A DNA stretch of 64,000 bases, from NCBI GenBank assembly GCA_045654885.1, contig JAZOOF010000058.1:62001-126000 (forward strand), read 5' to 3'. Source of the DNA: HGM04593 sp045654885 (GTDB lineage: Bacteria > Bacteroidota > Bacteroidia > Bacteroidales > Bacteroidaceae). Under the pieces are notes generated by a model. That model saw only the letters and a program-made list of their open reading frames with translations, was not told where the DNA came from and searched no databases. Below are positions 26,366-35,313 of this stretch, in pieces. The stretch's first letter is position 1. Every line of letters begins with the position of its first letter. Made by a program: the position numbers and the translations under genes.

Positions 26366-26932
26366 ATGGCTGAGCAAGTTGTATCAATGATTGAAGAGAT
26401 GAGAGAAAACGGTGAGAGCATGCGTCTTTGGAAAAACGTGGAGCTCTCTGTCAAATGCATTGAGAGACTCAATGCCATCGACGATGCAAGTGAACTTGAC
26501 AAGGCGCTTGCATGCAGCACAATACTGGACCTTATTCCCAAATATGACGTACCCCGTTATGCGCTATCCATTCTTCACAGACAGAAAGAGTGGTTGGAAA
26601 ATGCCGGCGAAGAGGCGGAGTACCTGACCCTGGAGAGCATTGGCGAGGAGATTGATGAACTCGAGGATTATATCGACTATGGACGCATGAGCAACGAGGA
26701 GTTTATGGGCAAGTATTCAAAGTTCCTGAAATTTGACCCCATAAGCCGCACGGAAATGTGGGAGGAGAATTACTGCCGTTGGGAACAGGAGTGTGACCGG
26801 AGACTTGGCGACACACCACGTGGTATGGGCTTCTGTTTTGAATATTGGAGCACATTCGCAGCCGTGCTTGCCGAGGAGGGTGTGGAGTGGAAATCACCTT
26901 CACGGATGAATCCGAGAGTAATGTTTGATTGA
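26366..26932 (+). CDS. Hypothetical acidic helical protein, partner of the TPR/Sel1 gene
   Basis: 188 residues, not recognised. Mostly alpha-helical and acidic, no signal peptide or membrane segment. It contains a Glu/Asp-rich helix (ESIGEEIDELEDYIDYGRMSNEEFMGKY, about 91-118) followed by an aromatic region (MWEENYCRWEQECDRR, FCFEYWSTFAAVLAEEGVEW). It precedes the Sel1-like gene by 18 bp on the same strand, and a perfect terminator follows that second gene, so the two form a two-gene unit. The partner looks like a scaffold protein, so direct interaction is plausible. Real gene by length, codon use and context; function unknown. Confidence 0.7.
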   Translation: MAEQVVSMIEEMRENGESMRLWKNVELSVKCIERLNAIDDASELDKALACSTILDLIPKYDVPRYALSILHRQKEWLENAGEEAEYLTLESIGEEIDELEDYIDYGRMSNEEFMGKYSKFLKFDPISRTEMWEENYCRWEQECDRRLGDTPRGMGFCFEYWSTFAAVLAEEGVEWKSPSRMNPRVMFD

Positions 26933-26950
26933 CCCTAAAAAACGGCTGCT

Positions 26951-28546
26951 ATGATACAGGAGTTCGAAATAACACACGACAATGCGTTCCTTGAACGTTT
27001 TATAGATAAGCGGGAATTTCTGAAGATACCCGCCGAGGTAGCTGGCAAACTGTTCGACAGCAACGACCCTTATGGGCTCTATGGCTATGGACGATGGCTG
27101 TATGCAAGACGTAAAGACAGGGAAGCGTTGCTCGTTGCACGTAAATGTTTTTCCATAGCTGCTGAGAACGGTATTGCCGATGCCTACCATATGCTTTCGA
27201 GAATGTGCAAGAAAGGTCACAATGTGAGCGAGGAGAATGATTTGTTGGTGCTCGACAACGAGTTGGGTGACTATTTTGCCGAGAAGGCCAGAACTGGAGG
27301 CAGCCTGTTGGCAAGACTGGAGATGAATGCCGACGGATATTTCCTGGGGACCGACCGTGAGAAGAAGAAAGCAATCAAGGATGCCGAGGAGGAGAGCAAA
27401 AAAAAGTCGGCATCGATATTATGGACCGAGCAACTGGGTTGGTTTTATGATGCAGAAAAAAGGAATGATGATGCTATAAGATGTTATGAGCGATGTATTG
27501 AGGCGGGTTGGTACTACCCCATTTACGACCTCGCACAAGTATATTACAGACGCGGGAACATCGCATACCATGACTCTTTGATGGAGGAAGGTATTGAAAA
27601 GGGTGTGCCCAGGTGCATGCTTTATGGCAGCGAGGACTTTAGCATCTGGGAGGAGCTTTCGGCAAAGCAGCAAGAGGAGATACACAAACGTCTTGACGTG
27701 AACCTTAAGCGAGGTGTGGAGATGGGTTGTGGCGACTGTGCATACATAATGAGTTATTGTCTTTGCGAAGGAGCATTGGGGTTTGAACGCAATTTGCCGG
27801 ATGCTGTCGCTTATGCACGTAAAGGCATGGATTTAGGTTCTTATCTCTGTTGTGGCGCTCTCCTTTCGGTAATGGAGAAGGAGGATGCCGAGGAACTTCT
27901 TCCCAATGAGATGATTATGACAGACGATGAGAAGAAAATGACGATGCTCATAGCTCTGAGGTATGGCGACAACGAGATTGTTGATGATGTTGTTGCCTGC
28001 AGAAAGGATTATGAAAGAATGGGATATGGCGAAGAGATTGAAAAGGTGTGGATGCCCGTATGGGCAAGACCGTCATGGTGGGGCAAAGACGATGAAGAAA
28101 AGACGGCCGAACCAGTCAAGCCGGCCAAGCCTGAACCACGTACGGCAATTCCTCCTCAGGTGATTATAGTGAATCCATCGGGTATAGCCTCTTTTGTCGA
28201 AGCCGATGTATATTCAATGTCATACAGCCAAATGGCAGAACTCATTGGCGCCGAAAGGGTCGATGCGATACACTGCTCTGCTCCCCTTAATGAAATAACC
28301 AAGGCCTGTGGTCTTGGGAAACAACTGGCCATGTACGTTGACAGGGAGGGCATTCATAAGGGACTCGATGACAATGCAATAGGCACCATGCTCTATGGAA
28401 ACGGGTATGAGATTAGAGGTTCCCTGATTATTGCCATGGAAGACATAAGGTATGACACTTACTCTTTCGATATCCTTGAGGATATTGAGGCTGTGTACAA
28501 CGGGATAAAAGCATTGAGCGGCAACTTGCTCAGGCGGGAATCTTAA
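26951..28546 (+). CDS. TPR/Sel1-like repeat protein with C-terminal DUF3846-like domain
   Basis: 531 residues, cytoplasmic. Residues ~40-330 contain TPR/Sel1-like helical repeats (YGLYGYGRWLYARRKDREALLVARKCFSIAAENGIADAYHML, in overlapping helix pairs; DAIRCYERCIEAGWYYPIYDLAQVYY; DAVAYARKGMDLGSYLCCGALL), suited to protein binding. After a proline/lysine linker (about 380-400) the last ~130 residues (VIIVNPSGIASFVEAD.., VDREGIHKGLDDNAIGTML, GSLIIA) resemble DUF3846, a small domain mostly found in phage and plasmid proteins. The fusion is unusual. Second gene of the two-gene unit; its stop codon lies inside a perfect bidirectional terminator. Confidence 0.72.
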   Translation: MIQEFEITHDNAFLERFIDKREFLKIPAEVAGKLFDSNDPYGLYGYGRWLYARRKDREALLVARKCFSIAAENGIADAYHMLSRMCKKGHNVSEENDLLVLDNELGDYFAEKARTGGSLLARLEMNADGYFLGTDREKKKAIKDAEEESKKKSASILWTEQLGWFYDAEKRNDDAIRCYERCIEAGWYYPIYDLAQVYYRRGNIAYHDSLMEEGIEKGVPRCMLYGSEDFSIWEELSAKQQEEIHKRLDVNLKRGVEMGCGDCAYIMSYCLCEGALGFERNLPDAVAYARKGMDLGSYLCCGALLSVMEKEDAEELLPNEMIMTDDEKKMTMLIALRYGDNEIVDDVVACRKDYERMGYGEEIEKVWMPVWARPSWWGKDDEEKTAEPVKPAKPEPRTAIPPQVIIVNPSGIASFVEADVYSMSYSQMAELIGAERVDAIHCSAPLNEITKACGLGKQLAMYVDREGIHKGLDDNAIGTMLYGNGYEIRGSLIIAMEDIRYDTYSFDILEDIEAVYNGIKALSGNLLRRES

Positions 28547-28599
28547 TCATATATACAAGGATGGAGGCTCATTGAGCCTCCATCCTTGTATATATGATT
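28545..28599. terminator. Perfect 27-bp bidirectional terminator
   Basis: 27-bp inverted repeat with a one-base loop (28545-28571 with 28573-28599). It overlaps the stop codon of the rightward repeat-protein gene and the last codon positions of the leftward LysR gene. Confidence 0.9.
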
Positions 28600-29503
28600 A
28601 CTCGAACAGGTTCATAAGCCTGCGTTTTACGGCATCTGTTTCCAACAGAATCTTTATAAACTCCTTTGCAGCGGTCTTTTGGTAGGCATCCTTCAACCTT
28701 AGAAGAGAGGCTTCCATTATGTTGCCGGGTTCACTGAGTGGTATTGCCTTGAAGCGTGGCTTTCCAAACACAGCCGAGGTTGAGAGTATTGTGGCATAAT
28801 GCCCTGTCGCAACCATCTGCAGCAGTATATTCGTTTCATTAAGTTCAAGGCTCGAATGGAGTTCCACCCCCTCTTTATCCATGAGACGGTCGAGCATGGT
28901 ACGCGCCTGGAGTCCTTTTGACGGGAGCAGGAGCGTTTTTCCCTCAAGTTCCCTGAGTTTTATGCAATTGCGCACGGCAAGCGGATGTTCCTTTGCAACC
29001 ACAAGAGCCAGCGTGTTCTCGAAAAGGAGCATGGAGTCGATGTCGGGTGCTTCGCATAATGGTTTATAGGACAATATAAAATCCACCTTCCGTTCGCGCA
29101 ACAGTTCAAGAAGTTCGTCTACTGTCTTGTATATGATTTCGAGCTTTATCCCTGGGAACTCCTTCAAAAAGCTCATTACACCCTCGGTAAGCACTGTGCT
29201 AAGGCTGTATGTGACACCAATCCTCAATGTACCGGTTTTCACGTGCTGCAGGTCATAGAGACGTTGCACACCGTCCTCGGCATCCTGTATTGTCTTGCGC
29301 GCAAAGGGCAGGAACTCCTCGCCGGCCTCGGTGAGCGAGATATGGCGACTGTTACGCAAGAACAGTTCAAAGCCAAGCTCATATTCAAGCTGCTTTATCT
29401 GTTGCGACAATGTACTCTGTGTGATATACAGATGCTTTGCCGCTACTGAAAAGTTCAAGTACTCGGCGCTCTTTACAAAATATTTCAGTTGTCGCAACTC
29501 CAT
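28598..29503 (-). CDS. LysR-family transcriptional regulator
   Basis: 301 residues from ATG 29501-29503 (MELRQLKYFVKSAEYLNFS); this is the standard family start, so an in-frame upstream ATG is rejected. N-terminal winged helix-turn-helix (about 1-60) with AAKHLYITQSTLSQQIKQLE, then a two-lobed effector-binding domain (about 90-295) with IGVTYSLSTVLTEG and FILSYKPL. Overall similar to the CynR/CysB/OxyR group; no redox Cys pair is apparent. It lies 103 bp downstream of, and in the same direction as, the DASS transporter gene, which is a plausible target. The inducer cannot be predicted. Confidence 0.92.
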   Translation of the reverse strand: MELRQLKYFVKSAEYLNFSVAAKHLYITQSTLSQQIKQLEYELGFELFLRNSRHISLTEAGEEFLPFARKTIQDAEDGVQRLYDLQHVKTGTLRIGVTYSLSTVLTEGVMSFLKEFPGIKLEIIYKTVDELLELLRERKVDFILSYKPLCEAPDIDSMLLFENTLALVVAKEHPLAVRNCIKLRELEGKTLLLPSKGLQARTMLDRLMDKEGVELHSSLELNETNILLQMVATGHYATILSTSAVFGKPRFKAIPLSEPGNIMEASLLRLKDAYQKTAAKEFIKILLETDAVKRRLMNLFE

Positions 29504-29606
29504 TGCAGTCTCTTGGTTTATTGTTTCGGGTGCGAATATAAGAAATCTGCTCCACATAACGAATTATGCGGAGCAGAAAATATTTAAAACTCTGTGTTCA
29601 GCTGAA

Positions 29607-31100
29607 TCAGAAGCCGATGAAAATCAACATTGCATAACCGAGTACAAGACCCATGATACCAATGATGATACCAACCTTCATCATATCCTTCTGCTCAATG
29701 AAGCCTGTTGAGTGGGCAATAGCGTTAGGAGGTGTAGAGATTGGCAGAATCATTGAAACAGAAGATGCAATTGCAATACCTACCAACATTGACTGTGGAC
29801 CACCGTAGTTGTCGAGCGATGCGCCAAGACCACCTGCAACCACACCAAGCACAGGAACAAGCAGTGATGTAGCAGCCGAGTGAGAGATGAAGTTTGAGAA
29901 ACCGAAACAGATGATACCTGCAAGAATCATAACCACCAGCGGTGAGAAGTTGTCGAATGGCACTGTATTTACGATAAGGCTGCTCAAGCTTACAGAGCTT
30001 GCATCCTTGTAGTTCAATGCCACACCAAGAGCAAAACCACCGGCAACCATCCACAGTACGCTCCAGTTGATTTCTTCGAGGTCACGACGTGTAAGGATAC
30101 CTGTAGCACAGAAAATTGCAATAGGAATCATTGCCACAACGTTTGTATCGACACCCCAAAGGTCGGTACCGAACATCCACATGAAGATTGTGATAACGAA
30201 CGCAGCAACAACCGACCATGTGTGACGGTTCCACTTTATGTCACCCTCAATCTCAATCTTGATATGCTTCTGCTTGAATGGGAAAAGGAAGCGCAGGAGC
30301 AACCATGAGAGAAGAAGAAGCACGATTACAAATGGAGCCATCTTTATTGTCCAATCCACGAAGCTGATGCCCATACCCTGTGAAGAGAGGTAGTCAAGGG
30401 CAATCATGTTAGGAGGTGTACCGATTGGGGTAATCATACCACCGAGGTTGGCACCTACAGGAATAGCCAACGCAAGTGCGATGCGGCCTTTACCGTCAGC
30501 AGGCAACGATTTCAATACAGGAGTAAGGAACGCAAGCATCATGGCTGCTGTAGCAGTGTTGCTCACGAATGCCGAGAAGATGGCTGTCACAAGGATGAAA
30601 CCGAGCAACACAATCTCTGAACGTGTACCGAAAGGCTTCAGAAGAACGCGTGCCAAAGCAACGTCGAGCTTAACCTTTGTCAAACCGATAGCAAGCACAA
30701 AACCACCGATGAAGAGCATGATTGTAGGGTTTGCAAAACAAGCCATAATGCTCTTGAATGGTACCAGGCCTGCACCATCCTCGGGACGGAGGAAATTGAA
30801 TGCACTTGTTGATACTGTGAGCAACATGACTGTTACCACAACCATTGATGTTACCCATGAAGGCATTGCCTCGGTAAGCCACATGAGTGCGGCGAATACA
30901 AACAACGAGATAATTCGCTGGTGAACAACTGTCAGGCCCTCAATACCAAATGACTCTGTTGGCAAAAGTGCAATAACAGATGTTATCGCAACAATGAAAA
31001 TGAGCTTGATTGCATTGATTGGCAACTTTCTCTCTCTTGTGTGGGATTTTTTCTTCTGAATCTTCTCAAGAAGACTGTATCCCGGGAAATTTTTAAACAT
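29607..31100 (-). CDS. SLC13/DASS-family anion:sodium symporter
   Basis: 497 residues, about 11-12 membrane segments. Duplicated substrate/Na+ binding motifs are clear: SNTATAAMMLAF with PIGTPPNMIA in the first half, and SHSAATSLLVPV with PISTPPNAIAHSTG in the second (the SNT and TPPNAIA signatures of the divalent anion:Na+ symporter family). The first ~35 residues are basic and cytoplasmic (KIQKKKSHTRERK). Family members import C4 dicarboxylates, citrate or sulfate; the substrate here is not determined, although dicarboxylate would fit succinate/fumarate metabolism in Bacteroidales. Followed by the LysR gene. Confidence 0.92.
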   Translation of the reverse strand: MFKNFPGYSLLEKIQKKKSHTRERKLPINAIKLIFIVAITSVIALLPTESFGIEGLTVVHQRIISLFVFAALMWLTEAMPSWVTSMVVVTVMLLTVSTSAFNFLRPEDGAGLVPFKSIMACFANPTIMLFIGGFVLAIGLTKVKLDVALARVLLKPFGTRSEIVLLGFILVTAIFSAFVSNTATAAMMLAFLTPVLKSLPADGKGRIALALAIPVGANLGGMITPIGTPPNMIALDYLSSQGMGISFVDWTIKMAPFVIVLLLLSWLLLRFLFPFKQKHIKIEIEGDIKWNRHTWSVVAAFVITIFMWMFGTDLWGVDTNVVAMIPIAIFCATGILTRRDLEEINWSVLWMVAGGFALGVALNYKDASSVSLSSLIVNTVPFDNFSPLVVMILAGIICFGFSNFISHSAATSLLVPVLGVVAGGLGASLDNYGGPQSMLVGIAIASSVSMILPISTPPNAIAHSTGFIEQKDMMKVGIIIGIMGLVLGYAMLIFIGF

Positions 31101-31161
31101 AGTTGATTATTATTTAATGAATATTGTTTGTGTCTATTCTCAACTTTCCCAAAAATTTGCA

Positions 31162-31169
31162 CAAAATTA
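31162..31169 (-). promoter_or_regulatory. -7 promoter element of the DASS transporter gene
   Basis: The minus strand reads TAATTTTG, a TAnnTTTG match 62 nt before the start codon. Confidence 0.45.
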
Positions 31170-31224
31170 CAATCTATAATTTATTTTCACACTATTTTTT
31201 TATCATTTTTTGCGATAACATCTA

Positions 31225-31237
31225 TCGTTAATAACGA
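31225..31237. promoter_or_regulatory. Palindrome, candidate operator
   Basis: Perfect 13-base palindrome TCGTTA-A-TAACGA upstream of the DASS promoter, preceded by a second inverted repeat CGATA..TATCG. A regulator site is possible; it lies between the divergent DASS and CBM9-like genes. Confidence 0.3.
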
Positions 31238-31295
31238 AGACATGCAATAATGCTAAAAAAAGTTCTACAATGGAGACAATGTAATTCTTTTTCAC

Positions 31296-31303
31296 TATCT
31301 TCG
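31296..31303 (+). promoter_or_regulatory. -7 promoter element of the CBM9-like gene
   Basis: TATCTTCG in the context CACTATCTTCGC, 37 nt before the ATG at 31340. Confidence 0.5.
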
Positions 31304-31339
31304 CATAATAACCGTAGCAACCTATAACAACCAAATATC

Positions 31340-31975
31340 ATGAAGACAATAAACGTGCCCAAGATTATTCCAGCGGGCGATTTGGAGAGTGTGTTCAACC
31401 TATTGCCACAGCACAGCATCGATTGCTGCAACTGGCCTGCCGAGTATCCTTATACACCTGCAGCGGCCTTCAAACTGTTCCATGACGGAGAGCGACTCTA
31501 CATCAAATTCATTGTTACCGAGAATGACATCAAAGCCGCTGTAACTGAAGACCAGGGACGCACATGGACCGACCCATGCGTGGAGTTCTTTGTATCGCCC
31601 GAAGGCAACCTCGACTATTATAACTTTGAGTGCACCTGTACCGGCAAACTGCTGCTTGCATGGCACCCGGCCGATGCTCCAAAGGAGGCTGCCGGCAAGG
31701 AGGTGCTCGACAGTGTCGAGCGCACACCCTCACTTGGAACCGAGCCTTTTGAACTGCGCACGGGCGAGCACTCCTGGAGTGTAGTTGAGGTAATACCCGT
31801 GACAGCCCTGTTCCGTAGCGGCGTGGAGTCGTTCGACGGCAAGGAGATGACAGCCAATTTCTACAAGTGTGGCGACGAACTCCCCACCCCGCACTTCCTC
31901 TCATGGAACCCCATTGAGTGGGAGGGTCCCAGCTTCCACCGCCCCGAGCAGTTCGGAAAACTGATATTTGAATAA
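31340..31975 (+). CDS. CBM9-like domain protein
   Basis: 211 residues, a single carbohydrate-binding-module-9-like beta-sandwich: AAFKLFHDGERLYIKFIVTENDIKA, WTDPCVEFFVSP, YYNFECTCTGKLLLAW, WSVVEVIPVTALF and the C-terminal FLSWNPIEWEGPSFHRPEQFG. This last block is typical of cytoplasmic or periplasmic CBM9-like proteins of Bacteroidota. No signal peptide is visible, so its location is unclear. No catalytic residues are recognised. Ends 115 bp before the patatin-barrel gene start and may be co-transcribed with it, as no terminator lies between. Confidence 0.75.
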   Translation: MKTINVPKIIPAGDLESVFNLLPQHSIDCCNWPAEYPYTPAAAFKLFHDGERLYIKFIVTENDIKAAVTEDQGRTWTDPCVEFFVSPEGNLDYYNFECTCTGKLLLAWHPADAPKEAAGKEVLDSVERTPSLGTEPFELRTGEHSWSVVEVIPVTALFRSGVESFDGKEMTANFYKCGDELPTPHFLSWNPIEWEGPSFHRPEQFGKLIFE

Positions 31976-32090
31976 ATCAGGCCGTGCCGTTGACAGTAGC
32001 GGCCAAAAGGTAAATTGGGCGATATATAAACAAATGACGCGCCTCGTTCGTTTTGGGAACAATGGTACCTGTAAAAAGTTCTTTCTCTGT

Positions 32091-34373
32091 ATGAAAAGGA
32101 TTATAACATACTTCTTTATTCTTGCCATAATGCCTTCGGTGCTCTTTGCACAGAAGGTAGGGCTTGTCATGAGCGGCGGCGGTGCCCGCGGCCTGGCACA
32201 CATTGGTGTGATAAAGATGCTCGAGGAGAACAACATTCCCATTGATTACGTGGCCGGCACGTCCATGGGTGCAATAGTTGCAGCACTCTACTCAATGGGC
32301 TATACCCCGGACGAGATGATAGAGCTTATGAAGACCGAGGACTTCCAGCGCTGGTACACCGGTACAATGAACCAGGACTACATGTTCTACTTCAAGAAGA
32401 ACAAGGATGTCCCCGACCTTGTAAGCCTTCACTTCGACCTCAAGGATTCGCTCTACATTGTCAAGCCATCGGCCCATCTGGTAAAGTCGGCACCCATGAA
32501 TCTTGGTTTCATGGAGACATTCGCCGGTTACACGGCAGCCTGCAGCAATGATTTTGACAAGCTGATGATCCCTTTCAGGTGCGTTGCGGCCGATGCCTAC
32601 AACAAGCAGCAGGTCATCTTTTCAAAAGGCGACCTGGGCGATGCTGTGCGCGCGTCAATGAGCTATCCGTTCTTTTTCAAGCCAATAAAGGTTGACAGCG
32701 TATTGCTTTACGACGGCGGGCTCTACAACAATTTCCCGCGCGATGTCATGGAGCAGGAGTTCAATCCAGATATTATAATAGGTAGTGTGGTAAGCAGCAC
32801 TCCCATTATGCCCGATGCCCGCGATGTGATGAGCCAAGCCGAGAATCTGATAATGGGACGCAGCGACTACACTGTACCCGAGGAGAAGGGCATTCTCATC
32901 GACATGCAGATTAAAGGTGTCAACCTGCTCGATTTTCAAAAGATAAACTCGGTAACGCAGACCGGCTACGAATATGCCATAGAGTATGCCGACTCCATTA
33001 AAAAACGCGTGAAGCGCCGTGAGAATGCCGAGATTCTTGCAGCCAAACGAAGCAACTTCAAAGCACGTGTTCCGGAATTGGTTTTCAACAACGTGGTTGT
33101 CAACGGTGTCGACAAAGACCAGGAGAAAGCCATTGTGAGCGAGTTCTACAAGCGCGGACAGAGATTTACGCTCGATGGGTGCCGTCGCGGTTTCTACAGC
33201 CTGCTTTCGGGCGAAATGATTGAGGATATAATTCCACATGCCGTATATAACGAGCAGGACAGTGCATACACCTTGCATCTCGATGTAACGCTGAACCCGC
33301 ATTTCACATTGAAAATGGGAGCCGCCGTCTCAACGAGCATATCGAACCAGATTTACTTCGGCCTGCACTACCGAACGCTCAAGAACCACTCGAAAGAGTT
33401 TGTGCTCGACGGTCATTTTGGAAAGGTATATAATAATGTACAGCTGTCGGGACGTGTGGACTTTCACACCTCGCTCCCTATTTCGCTGAAGTTTGTCGGT
33501 GCATTATCTACCATCGACTATTATAATATGGACTACCTCTTCTCCAATGAAAAGCTTGTAGCCCTAAATCACCAGCGCGAGTATTTTGCCAAGATGAAGG
33601 TCATGTTCCCGTTCCTGAATGACAGAAAGGCAGAGATTGGAATAGGTATAGGCAATATAAAAGACGAATATATACAGTCGAATATCATTAACCTCAATAA
33701 CCCGCTCTTTGACAGCAATGAGTCGACACTTTTCAACGGCGCAATAAGATTCGAAGGGAACACCCTTAATAAAAAGGTATTCCCCACCGACGGCATGCAC
33801 GAGACACTTATTGCGCAGTTCGTTGTGGGAAAAGAAAAATACAAAGGTCATGTCGATGTCGAGAATAACGAGCAGTTCCTGTCGTGGTTGCAGCTGAGCT
33901 ATATCCGCCGCGACAATTTCAACATGAGCGACCTCTTCACCTTGGGAACTTACGTGCAACTATTCTACTCCACAAGGAGATTGTCAAAGACCTACCAGGC
34001 TACGATGATGCAGGCTGCAGCCTTCACTCCCACGCAGAACAGTATTTTCTGCTACGACCCCAAGTTCAGGGCAAACCAGTTTATCGCCGGCGGCATCATT
34101 CCTATATTCAAGTTGAACAACTATATGCAGGTGCGTCCGGGATTTTACTCATTCCTCCCCTATCGCAAAATTTACGAAAGCAGCAACGGAACACCCTATT
34201 ATAGCAAAAAACGTTTCAACGATTACCAATTTATTGCCGATTTGACATTTGTTGCACAATTTTCAAACATCACGGCCAGCGCATTCGTAAACTATTACAG
34301 TTCAACACCCAAGCGCGTAAATTTTGGTATATCGGTTGGATGGTTCATGTTCAACGAACGTTTCCTGGAATAA
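32091..34373 (+). CDS. Patatin-like phospholipase with outer-membrane beta-barrel
   Basis: 760 residues from ATG 32091, chosen because it starts a signal peptide (MKRIITYFFILAIMPSVLFA); upstream in-frame codons overlap the preceding gene. Patatin domain at about 22-300: oxyanion loop GGGARG (about 29-34), nucleophile Ser58 in GTSMG, catalytic Asp208 in DGG. A POTRA-like domain follows (about 320-400, ELVFNNVVVNGVDKDQEKAIV), then a C-terminal bacterial-surface-antigen type beta-barrel ending in an aromatic-rich strand (ISVGWFMFNERFLE). The arrangement matches PlpD-type (type Vd) autotransporters, so the lipase is expected to be at the outer membrane. Substrate unproven; likely phospholipids. 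Confidence 0.9.
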   Translation: MKRIITYFFILAIMPSVLFAQKVGLVMSGGGARGLAHIGVIKMLEENNIPIDYVAGTSMGAIVAALYSMGYTPDEMIELMKTEDFQRWYTGTMNQDYMFYFKKNKDVPDLVSLHFDLKDSLYIVKPSAHLVKSAPMNLGFMETFAGYTAACSNDFDKLMIPFRCVAADAYNKQQVIFSKGDLGDAVRASMSYPFFFKPIKVDSVLLYDGGLYNNFPRDVMEQEFNPDIIIGSVVSSTPIMPDARDVMSQAENLIMGRSDYTVPEEKGILIDMQIKGVNLLDFQKINSVTQTGYEYAIEYADSIKKRVKRRENAEILAAKRSNFKARVPELVFNNVVVNGVDKDQEKAIVSEFYKRGQRFTLDGCRRGFYSLLSGEMIEDIIPHAVYNEQDSAYTLHLDVTLNPHFTLKMGAAVSTSISNQIYFGLHYRTLKNHSKEFVLDGHFGKVYNNVQLSGRVDFHTSLPISLKFVGALSTIDYYNMDYLFSNEKLVALNHQREYFAKMKVMFPFLNDRKAEIGIGIGNIKDEYIQSNIINLNNPLFDSNESTLFNGAIRFEGNTLNKKVFPTDGMHETLIAQFVVGKEKYKGHVDVENNEQFLSWLQLSYIRRDNFNMSDLFTLGTYVQLFYSTRRLSKTYQATMMQAAAFTPTQNSIFCYDPKFRANQFIAGGIIPIFKLNNYMQVRPGFYSFLPYRKIYESSNGTPYYSKKRFNDYQFIADLTFVAQFSNITASAFVNYYSSTPKRVNFGISVGWFMFNERFLE

Positions 34374-34409
34374 AAAAATGCATTTTTTTGAAAAAAAGTT
34401 GTAGAAAAA

Positions 34410-34440
34410 TTTGCAGGTATAAAAAAAAGCAGTACCTTTG
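34410..34440 (+). promoter_or_regulatory. tRNA-Arg promoter
   Basis: TTTG (34410-34413), 19 nt, TACCTTTG (34433-34440): full match to the Bacteroidota -33/-7 promoter. Confidence 0.7.
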
Positions 34441-34481
34441 CACTGTCAAACGAAAACAACACGGTTGACGACAACAAAAAC

Positions 34482-34555
34482 GGCCTCGTAGCTCAACTGA
34501 ATAGAGCATCTGACTACGGATCAGAAGGTTACAGGTTTGAATCCTGTCGAGGTCA
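34482..34555 (+). tRNA. tRNA-Arg (anticodon ACG)
   Basis: 74-nt cloverleaf: acceptor GGCCTCG/CGAGGTC with one G-T pair, D arm GCTC-GAGC, anticodon stem TCTGA/TCAGA with loop CTACGGA, T arm ACAGG/CCTGT with TTTGAAT. The first anticodon base should be read as inosine after deamination. CCA not encoded. Confidence 0.95.
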
Positions 34556-34556
34556 C

Positions 34557-34583
34557 AAGGAGTTCGAAAGAACTCCTTTTTTT
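34557..34583 (+). terminator. Terminator after tRNA-Arg
   Basis: 9-bp stem AAGGAGTTC / GAACTCCTT with a GAAA tetraloop and a T-run (TTTTTT). Confidence 0.9.
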
Positions 34584-34640
34584 GTAGTAAAAATTTGCTC
34601 TACACCACTATTTGGGGTGCGAAGCACAAAAACATGATTT

Positions 34641-35312
34641 ATGGACAAGGTATCGGAAAACCCTTTCAAAAACCGAATCGACAGCCAGTCTGCACTTATG
34701 GTTGTTACTGCAGTGTTTGTAACACTCTATTTGGTATCGAACATCATGGCCGTAAAGGTAATCGGCCTGTTCAATCTCTTCTATTTTGATGCAGGTACAA
34801 TAACATTCCCCTTCGCATACATGCTTGGCGATGTACTCACCGAGGTGTGGGGCTACAGAACAACACGCAAAGTAATACTGCTCACCTTGCTTTGCAATAT
34901 ACTGCTGGTAGTGTGCACGCAAATAGGCGTGTGGCTGCCTTCGCCCGAATATCTTGCCGAGAGCGAAGCAGTGTACAATGCAATGTTCTCATATGTACCA
35001 CGCATTGTTCTGGCCTCACTCGTAGGCTTCCTGCTTGGCGAGTTGTCAAACGCATGGCTCATGGAGAGAATAAAGCTAAAGACACGTGGCCGTCACCTGT
35101 GGATTCGCACAATAGGAAGCTCGGCTGTGGCATACATTTTCGACTCGCTGCCATTCGTGCTCATTGCATTCGCCGGTGTGGTATCTGCGCACGACCTGTT
35201 GATGATGGTCATCTTCCAGTACTTCTCAAAGCTTGCCATAGAAGCACTCTTCGGCACCCCAATGGCATATGCTACAATTTACGGAATAAAACGCATTGTA
35301 AGGAGGAGATAA
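34641..35312 (+). CDS. Queuosine-precursor transporter (YhhQ/VUT family)
   Basis: 223 residues, about six membrane segments, with family signatures ALMVVTAVFVTLYLVSNIMAVK, FPFAYMLGDVLTEVWGY and the central LLGELSNAWLMERIK. YhhQ-type proteins import preQ0/preQ1 or queuine for tRNA modification. A tgt gene is present in the window (14,988). The next gene, a radical SAM enzyme, starts after a single base, so the two are made together and likely act in one pathway. ATG at 34641 begins MDKVSENPFKNRI. Confidence 0.88.
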   Translation: MDKVSENPFKNRIDSQSALMVVTAVFVTLYLVSNIMAVKVIGLFNLFYFDAGTITFPFAYMLGDVLTEVWGYRTTRKVILLTLLCNILLVVCTQIGVWLPSPEYLAESEAVYNAMFSYVPRIVLASLVGFLLGELSNAWLMERIKLKTRGRHLWIRTIGSSAVAYIFDSLPFVLIAFAGVVSAHDLLMMVIFQYFSKLAIEALFGTPMAYATIYGIKRIVRRR

Positions 35313-35313
35313 G

